Assembly: GCA_001662425.1 (NCBI GenBank)
Contig: BDDC01000196.1
Span: 25,157 to 89,156 of the forward strand
Length of the DNA stretch: 64,000 nt
Source: Chlamydomonas sphaeroides
Lineage: Eukaryota; Chlorophyta; Chlorophyceae; Chlamydomonadales; Chlamydomonadaceae
Direction: 5' to 3'
Positions 57,481-64,000 of this stretch are shown in pieces (position 1 is the first letter of the stretch; each line of letters begins with the position of its first letter). The translations under genes were made by a program, and so were the position numbers. The notes beneath the pieces are model-generated. The model searched no databases, was not told the origin of the DNA, and was given only the letters and a program-made list of their open reading frames with translations.

Positions 57481-59327
57481 GCGCGGCGTCCGCCACTGCT
57501 CCTGAAGTGAGGGTGGTCCGCGACGCCGAGGACTATGAGCTCGAGGCTGTGGTGCTCCAACGCACGGGTGAGTTTCAGGACTGCAGATGCCTCTGGGTAC
57601 GCGGGCCTTGCAAGAGCCAGTCCAGTCGGGCATTCATCATGCCCGGGCGCGCCCGCGGCTCGCGCACTTGAGGCGTCATTGCCTTTTGAGTGATCACCAG
57701 CTGCACTAATGCGCGAGAGGGCCCTAAAACGGGCGTCGCCAGGCGCGGGCACGGGCGAGCCTATCTGGGCTCCCCACACGTCGCCCAAACCCGCAACGCC
57801 TACACGCGCCCTACCGCGCCGCGCGCCGCCGCAGAGCTCATTCCTGAGTTCGATGCGGTCCTGGAGGAGATGGAGACCATCCTGGCGCAGTTTGTCACGT
57901 GGAACAACGTCATAAACGACTATGCGGTCAACGTGCAGAACCTGCTCGCGCCCGCCCTGGGCGCCATCATCGCGGAGGTGCGACGCACCCGCGCCCGGAG
58001 AACGCCATCTCCCATCACACCGCCCACCGCCAACCTGCACCGCGGCTCTGCCCCTGCCGTACCCTCGCCCATGCCTCCCGGCCCCCGCGCCGCCCCTGAC
58101 CCCGGCGCCCCCGCGCCACCCGCTGCCTGCCCCCGCCTCGCCTGACCACCGCCCCGGCCCGACCGCACGAACCCTAACCCCCGACCCCCAACCCCAACCC
58201 ACATGAAACCCTTCCAGGTCAGCATTGGCCGCAACGTGGACGCGGTCCACCTGGACCTCGTGACGCCCTTCAACAAGCAGCGCGCGTCGCCGCAGCACCA
58301 CGTGCTGATCGACTGGCTCAAAAACAGGGACCTGCGCGAGGCCGACGCCGCGCTCGCGCAGGCGCGCCTGGGACTGCTGGCCTTCATGCAGGGCCAGGCC
58401 GACGCGGCGGCGCTGGCCGGCCGCGGCGGCGGCGCGCGCGCCAGCGGCGCCGGCGGCCTGCCGGTCGAGGTCCCTCGCTTGGCCCGGTTAGACACGCCGG
58501 GGGCGGCCACGCTGGCCCTCCTCACGGAGGCCCCAGGGCCATCGACCTCGAGCTCGGGCGCAGCGCCAGCCGGCGGGCCGGGCGACCGGGACCGTACCTC
58601 CAACGGCCGCCTGGCGGCCGGCGCCACGGCCGAGGCCACCTCCGGCGCGGGCGCGACGTCGCCGCGCGCTGGCGGTGGCTCGGCGTCCGACGGGCTGCTC
58701 GGCTCGGGCCCGGGGCGGCCGCCTGGCACGGCCGACTCTGCGTCCACGGACGCGAGCGACGTGGAGGCGCCCTGCTCGCTGCTGGGGCACCTGCAGCACT
58801 TCAACGGCTGCGTGGCGGCGCTGCAGGGCCACCTGGGGCCCAACTATGGGATCTACTTCCACGTCACGCCCGCGGCGTGCGCCATCAAGGGGCGCTGCGC
58901 GCAGGTGCGGCGGGGCACGTGCGTGGCGCGGATCCGGGTCGCGGCGCGGGTGGCGTGCAGCGGCTGGGATGGGTGGCGGACGTTCGGCTTGGGCGAGGAA
59001 GGACAGGGGCGGGAGGAGGCGCGGTGACGCCCAGCCCAGTCCTGGACATGCGGGTGACCCGGGGTGCGGCCGGTGCCGCTTCTGATTGGGGAGGAGAGCT
59101 GGCGGGCATGCGGCGCGGGCTGTTGGACGGGCGCGTGTTGGCACGCAGCGCCCGAGTCGTGCTGCATGCTCACGAGTGCAGCGCCGCGGCCCGGGTCTCC
59201 CCTGTGCAGGTGCGGCTGCTGCGGCACCCGCAGCCCGCGAAGCTGGCCGCCGCCATCGCCTCGGGCGCGGCCGCCGACCCCAAGTCGGAGCACAACCCGC
59301 GCGCCAAGTCCGCACGCCACGGCCGCA

Positions 59328-59358
<31 letters not shown>

Positions 59359-62114
59359 GGCATCCAGCTCGGCGGGCCCGTCAGCTCCGTCACGCTTCGG
59401 CTCGGCCACGGCGGGTCACGGCCGCGCCGCGAGCGTGTCGTCCCCCAGCCGGCTGCGCCTCTCGAGCGCCGTGGGCCAGCAGCACACGGACCCAGGGGCA
59501 GGGCCCGGCAGCGCGGCATCGATCCTCGGTGAAGACGCGGTGCCCGCGACGCTCGTGGACATTTTCTACACGGGCATGACTGGCGCCATCCTCAAGGCCG
59601 AGCGCTCGGTCGCGGTCGTTGGCAACGAGCTCGCGCGGCTATTTGAAAAATACGAGCCGCCGCTGTCGCTGGTGGAGGAGCCCAAGCACTGCCGCAAGCT
59701 CAAGACGCTGCCGGTCGCGCGCGAGTTCGTGGAGGCCAACCGCAAGATCCAGCAGCTCAACGCGGTGCTGTTCAAGCTGGCCAAGGCCGTGGCCAAGACG
59801 GCGTGGATCTACTCGACGCCGCTGTCGCTGCCGGACGGCCACCTGGGCGACGTGGCGCTCATGGTGTGCGAGGCGCTGCGGCGGGTGGCGGACACGACCT
59901 GGGCCATGTGCAAGCGGCAGCTGGACTCGGTACACCTCGTTACGCTGCTCACACACTACGTAAGCGCGGCGGCGGCGGCGGCAGGGGTGGCGGCGGCGGC
60001 AGGGGTGGCAGCAGCGGCGGCAGCGTGCATGGGGCTGGCTTTGCTTGCGCTGGCTTGCAGGGAGTCAGTGGCCGGGCGCGCTCATGTCCCGTCCCACGCC
60101 GCAACGCGCCGCTGATGTTCCGGTGCTTGTGCGCGCGCCTCCACCCCGCAGGAGCCGTTCACGATCACGCCGCGCTTCACCAACGACGACACCACCTTCC
60201 GCTTCGAGCTGGACGTGGTGGTGGACCAGGCGCTGCTCATAGAAAAGAGCTTCCCGGACTTCCTGCCGCAGCAGGCGAGTGCACAGCGGGCGGCGCGCTC
60301 CTCTAAGTGCTCCCCGGCTCCATTCCAACACAATGCTTGCTTGCCTCTCTGCCGGCCCGAGTGTGGCGCGCGGACCGACACGCCCGCCGGCCCTCTGCAT
60401 CGTGTGACTTGTGCGCAGATGCGGGCGGTGTGGGACTCGCTGCTGGCGCTGGGGGCGGTGGTGCAGGAGAGCCGCAACAGCCTGGCGCCGCTGCGGGAGA
60501 CGTACCGCAAGCTGCACGACGAGGTGCGGCGCGGCTCCTGGGGGGCGGGAGGTAGCAAAGGGCGGCGAGAGGAACTCGCCACGGGGGCTCGCCACCACGG
60601 CTCGTTACGGGCAGGCTATGCCATCTGGGGCGACGGGGGGCACGGCCCGGGCAGCCCGACTGGCACGGCGCGATGCGGCAACCCTGGAGCGATCGCCCGG
60701 GCTCACCGCGTTCCCTGTTGCCCGCCCTGTGCCGTGCTGTCGCCAGGTCCGCGAGTTCTATACGCTGGCGCCCGAGGCCGCCAAGCAGCGGCGGCTGGGC
60801 ATCTCCGAGGCCGCCAGCGTGGTGCGCGTCATCAACACCGACCTGGCCGCCATCTTCGAGGCGGAGAAGGTGGGGCCCGGCACACCAGCGGGAAGGCTCG
60901 GCGAGTAGGCGCCAGCGGCAGGGGCAGGCGGCCGGCGGCGCGGGCCACGTGCCGGCGGGCGACGGCGCCCCTGCTGACCGTACGCGCTCGCCCCGTGTGT
61001 CCATCCGTGACAGGTGTTTGAGACGTACGGCCGCAACGTGCAGCGCATCGTGGACGCCTACTCGCGGGCGGCCAAGGAGATCAAAGCGGACCTGCAGGTG
61101 CGACCCACGGGACACCCAGCGAGGCAGGGGCGCGGGCTCGGGGGCTGCACTAGGGCACTGCTGCCTCAACTTGTAGGGCAGGAGGAAGCTGTGCTTTTCC
61201 ACCAAAGCTTCCGCCGTTGCCGCTGTGTCCGCGGGCCCCCACCATCGCCTCTGCTCTTCAAATCCACACTGGAACCCTTTGTTCACGCCCGTGCGCATTC
61301 CGCTCCGCCCCTCCGTCTGCAGGCCAAGCTCGCGGAGCTGGCCACCAAGCTGCCCCGCAGCCTGCTGAAGCCCACGTTCAGCCCGGAGATGCTGCAGCTT
61401 GCGCGCGCGGCCGTAAACCCGGGCGAGGTGGCCGCCACCATGACCCTGGCCCTCACCGCTGCGAGCATGGACCCCGCCCAGGCGGCGCTGGTGCAGCAGA
61501 CGCTGGCGGCGGGCGTGCAGCAGCCGATGTCGGGCATGCACGCGGCGGCGCAGGCGGCGCTGGGGCCCAACGCGGGCTCGGGCGCTGCGGGGCTGCCCGG
61601 CAGCGGGCTTGGCGGCGCGGCGGCGCTGCAGATGCAGCAAATGCAACAGATGCAGCAAATGCAGCAGATGCAACAGATGCAGCAAATGCAGCAAATGCAG
61701 CAGATGCAGCAAATGCAGGCCATGCAGATGCAGCAGATGTACGGCGGCATGTACGGCAACGGCGGCATGGCGAACGGCGGCGCCGCCGGCCAGCCGGGCT
61801 CGTCCGGCGCCGACTACGCCGCCGCCGCTGCCGCTCAGCAGGCGGCCATGGCGCAGGCTTATGGCATGTACGGCGCCGCAGCGTACGGCGGCGGGAGCCC
61901 GTACGGCGCGGCGGCGCAGGGCTCGCCCGGCGTCGCGGCCAGCGGCCCAAGCATGTCCCAAACGTACCAGGCGGCGGGCTACGATCCCAATACTATGGCC
62001 ATGCTGGCGCATATGGGCTACGGCGGCTTTGCCGTCGGCGCCGCGGCGCAGACGGCGCCGGCGTCGCCGGCGACGGCCGCGGCAGCGACGTCAGCGGCGG
62101 CGGCCGGGTCGTGA
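57481..62114 (+). CDS. Unknown helical protein with C-terminal Gln-Met repeats (5' end unresolved)
   Basis: Function not recognised. Exons 57835-57977, 58218-58904, 59210-59959, 60152-60274, 60419-60523, 60747-60869, 61014-61097 and 61323-62114 join in phase and encode about 935 residues. An exon ending at 57567 (EDYELEAVVLQRT) fits in phase but has no ATG of its own. Conserved-looking blocks are FDAVLEEMETILAQFVTW, VDAVHLDLVTPFNKQRAS, HVLIDWLKNRDLREADAAL, ILKAERSVAVVGNELARLF, EPFTITPRFTNDDTTFRFEL and FETYGRNVQRIVDAYSRA. Most of it is predicted helical, with Ala/Gly/Ser linkers between. The tail has about ten QM or QQM repeats (61630-61740) and Tyr/Gly/Ala low complexity. Intron 60275-60418 starts with GC (GCGAGT). 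There is no signal peptide or membrane helix. A TGTAA lies at 62774-62778. Confidence 0.65.
61630..61740 (+). repeat. ATGCAGCA-type microsatellite coding Gln-Met repeats
   Basis: Alternating ATGCAGCAA, ATGCAACAG and ATGCAGCAG nonamers encode a long QQM array. Synonymous CAA/CAG changes show it is not a fresh perfect expansion. Confidence 0.9.
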
Positions 62115-63040
62115 GCGGGGGCGGGCTGGGGTTGTGCGGCATGAGAGCGGAGCGGACAAGCATGGCGGCACGGGTGCGTGGGCAGGAGGGGCAGGCAGCA
62201 TGGGCGCATGGTAGCGAGGGGCGCATTGGGGCGGCGCTGCGGCGTCGCTCGGGGAGACTTGCTCGGGTCCCCAAGCCATCAGAAGCGCAGCGGCAGGCGG
62301 CGCGCGCTGCGCGCTGTTCCGCGAACGGTGGGACTGACGAGCGGGTAAGGGCTTGGGGCGTTGCATCCGCGGCTGCTGCCCCTGAGGTGGCCCGATAGGC
62401 GACGGCGGAGCGCGACCGCATCTTGTGCTCGCGGCGCACGTCTCGGACTGCTGCTGGCTGGCTAGACTTGGCTCGGAGGTGGCTGTGTTGGTCGGTTTGG
62501 ATGGACGGCAAGGCGCCGCTGCCACCCAGCGGTGCGCAGCGGCACACGCATGGCCCTCTGCACTCTCTATCATCGAGTGGCGTGGCCTGAATGTGGCCTT
62601 GCGCGCCAACATGCGCGCGGGGCCGCATTGTTGTGCGGGGTGCAGCACCCCTTGCTCACAATAGCGGCACACTTGCGTTGCTTTGAGGGCAGCAATGGGG
62701 GGGGCCGACTGCTTGAGTGGTCGGCTGGCATAAATAGAAACTGACATTGCGGGGGGGCGCATAGCCCCGCCGTTGTAAGGCAAAGCCTCGTGTGGCAGCT
62801 GCCCGGAGGGCCCGCACGGCTGTCACGAACCCCAACCCGTACATGCGCGGCCCCAAGCCGCCTGAACAGCGAACGCGCATAACTTTTCAGCTTACATGCG
62901 CACATACGCATACTATGCAGCCGTAAGAGATAGCAGGTCTTGGAGAGAGAAGCGCGCATGGTGAGACGCGCAAGCATTCCAACGGGCAGCTCAGGCCCCG
63001 CATTGAGGAACTAGTACTTTCATGTTGAGCTTAACGGAAC
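62115..63040. other. 3' UTR of the Gln-Met-repeat gene and upstream region of the next gene
   Basis: About 660 nt of 3' UTR end near TGTAA at 62774. No coding frame is supported in the rest. Confidence 0.5.
62774..62778 (+). terminator. TGTAA polyadenylation signal
   Basis: First TGTAA after the stop at 62114. Confidence 0.55.
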
Positions 63041-63048
63041 TTCCTGTA

Positions 63049-63844
63049 TGTAGGGCTGTGGAGCCAGTCGCTCGGCGCCCGTCGCGGAAACACTTGCGTT
63101 TGCCCCTCGGGTCGAGAAGGGACGTGACGATGCTAGCATTGAAGGAATTGCACTCCGAAGGTTTGGAGGTGGCGATCTGGATGCCTTCTTGAGCGATTTC
63201 GAAGATGCAGTCCAAGAGTGCGTTCAGCTGCACAATGACTACCACGACGCGGTTGCCGATGCACGGGTAAGTTGAAAACCTGGAGCCGCGTTGGCTAGGA
63301 GGGAGCAGCACCCCTTGGCACACCGACTACCTCCTGTCCCTCCCTCCGACCCCTCGCGCAGGCCGCCCTCCTCGTCGCTGTGGCCCCCGAGCCGGCGCGA
63401 GCGCTTGCGGTGGAGATTACCACGTTTGGTGCTCGAAGCATCCCGCAGCTGATGCTGGATGGTAAGCGGGCCTCTGCTAACGGGCCTTCCCGCCTCCCAA
63501 CAGCCTCTCGCCTTTAACCCCGCTTCCCCTGGCCCCCCCCGTTCACTCCGCTCCCCAATTCTTACGCCCACCCCCAACACACAGTCGTGTACGTGGAGGG
63601 CGGCTCCCGGCCCTCACCCCTGGAGGTCCGCCACATGCTGACCGCCCGGCCGGCGGTCGCGGCCGCCGACGCCGCCATCGGCATCGCCCTGGCCGAGCTG
63701 TACGCCGCGCTGGCGGCGCCCGCCGCGCCCGCCGTACGTCTGACCTGGAACCACGACCGCCAGCAGCTGGCGGCGGTGGCCATGTCGGGCGCGACCACGT
63801 CAGCGCCGGGGGCGCACGCTCGGCTGCAGCGCATCCACAAAAAG
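63049..63844 (+). CDS. Unknown protein, partial, leaves the window
   Basis: Function not recognised. Three exons join in phase: one ending at 63266 (frame open back to an in-frame TAG at 63046-63048 that could be the acceptor), 63362-63461 and 63585-63844, where a GTCAGC donor shows that more exons follow beyond 64000. The first exon encodes ASIEGIALRRFGGGDLDAFL and an amphipathic acidic helix (DFEDAVQECVQLHNDYHDAV). Later parts are VAVAPEPARALAVEITTFGA, VVYVEGGSRPSPLEVRHMLT and an Ala-rich helix ending RLQRIHKK. The start codon was not found; an ATG at 63021 is in a different frame. Confidence 0.45.
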
Positions 63845-64000
63845 GTCAGCCCGTCTGGGCACACGGGGCCACGTGGGCCGCGGGCCTGCTGGCCGCCACA
63901 CGATGCAGCTGCGCCCGCCTGGGTGCCCCGGTAGCCAGCTCCCCTGCGTAGAAGCACACGTGGGTGGGCCGTGTCAAATCCCCATCCCTCTGTGTACCGT

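Noticed and set aside
60303..62012. 569-residue minus-strand open frame rich in HLLHLLHL
   Set aside because: It is antisense to the spliced Gln-Met-repeat gene, spans its introns, and its Leu/His repeats are just the reverse strand of the QQM array.
63021..63200. 57-codon ORF from ATG 63021 as the start of the last gene
   Set aside because: It stops inside the exon, and the supported exon frame differs from it.
1..64000. CRISPR arrays, rRNA or tRNA genes
   Set aside because: No regularly spaced repeats with unique spacers, no rRNA-like blocks and no tRNA T-loop/acceptor pairs were noticed by eye; eukaryotic nuclear DNA makes CRISPR unlikely.

Overview
This window is nuclear DNA from a GC-rich green alga, most likely a volvocine or Chlamydomonas-like species. 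The evidence is dense spliced genes with short GT(G/A)xG...CAG introns, very GC-rich third codon positions, Ala/Gly/Pro low-complexity linkers, a proline-serine (PPSPPP type) extracellular tract, and TGTAA polyadenylation signals downstream of several stops. All gene models here were built by hand by joining open frames at splice sites whose phases agree; no transcript data were available. Three runs of N (19796-20149, 33841-34315, 45717-46179) interrupt the assembly.

Layout. 1-1560 (-): 5' part of a low-complexity protein gene that runs off the left edge. 1956-5289 (+): oxysterol-binding-protein-related lipid transfer protein. 6591-8393 (-): ALG14, the membrane anchor of the second N-glycan GlcNAc transferase. 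9108-10359 (+): small protein with the W...NWGFL box of the ciliary microtubule inner protein CIMIP1 (C20orf85). 11517-18295 (+): about 1,880-residue secreted/membrane protein with a Pro-rich tract, LRRs, several membrane segments and a huge disordered loop. 19509-21744 (-): ASH2-type SPRY protein of the SET1/COMPASS complex. Only 56 nt upstream of it on the same strand lies TOM6 (21801-21938), so the two look dicistronic. 22183-27552 (+): PRP39-like U1 snRNP splicing factor, divergent from TOM6. 28067-31184 (+): organelle-type LON substrate-binding-domain protein.

31-36 kb is poorly resolved: a gap-split minus-strand gene of unknown function (33487-35159) between gene-poor stretches. 36462-40921 (+): a predicted chloroplast LEA-like membrane protein whose 11-mer repeats are encoded by a series of nearly identical 66-bp exons. 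42334-44917 (-): secreted lectin combining a ricin-B-like region with a SUEL galactose/rhamnose-binding domain. 45.1-47.3 kb: a large inverted repeat with a gap in one arm, next to a decayed gene and tandemly repeated Pro-rich exons. 49921-50620 (-): short Mpv17/PMP22-like gene. 52401-56974 (-): membrane-anchored M14 zinc carboxypeptidase. 57.5-62.1 kb (+): unknown helical protein with Gln-Met repeats. 63.0-63.8 kb (+): start of an unknown gene that leaves the window.

The genes do not form one pathway: this is an ordinary eukaryotic gene neighbourhood. The items most worth a second look are the TOM6-ASH2 dicistron candidate, the exon-per-repeat LEA gene, the LRR membrane protein, the inverted repeat with its decayed gene, and two GC-AG introns sharing the same donor hexamer. 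I saw no CRISPR array, tRNA, rRNA or intact transposon.
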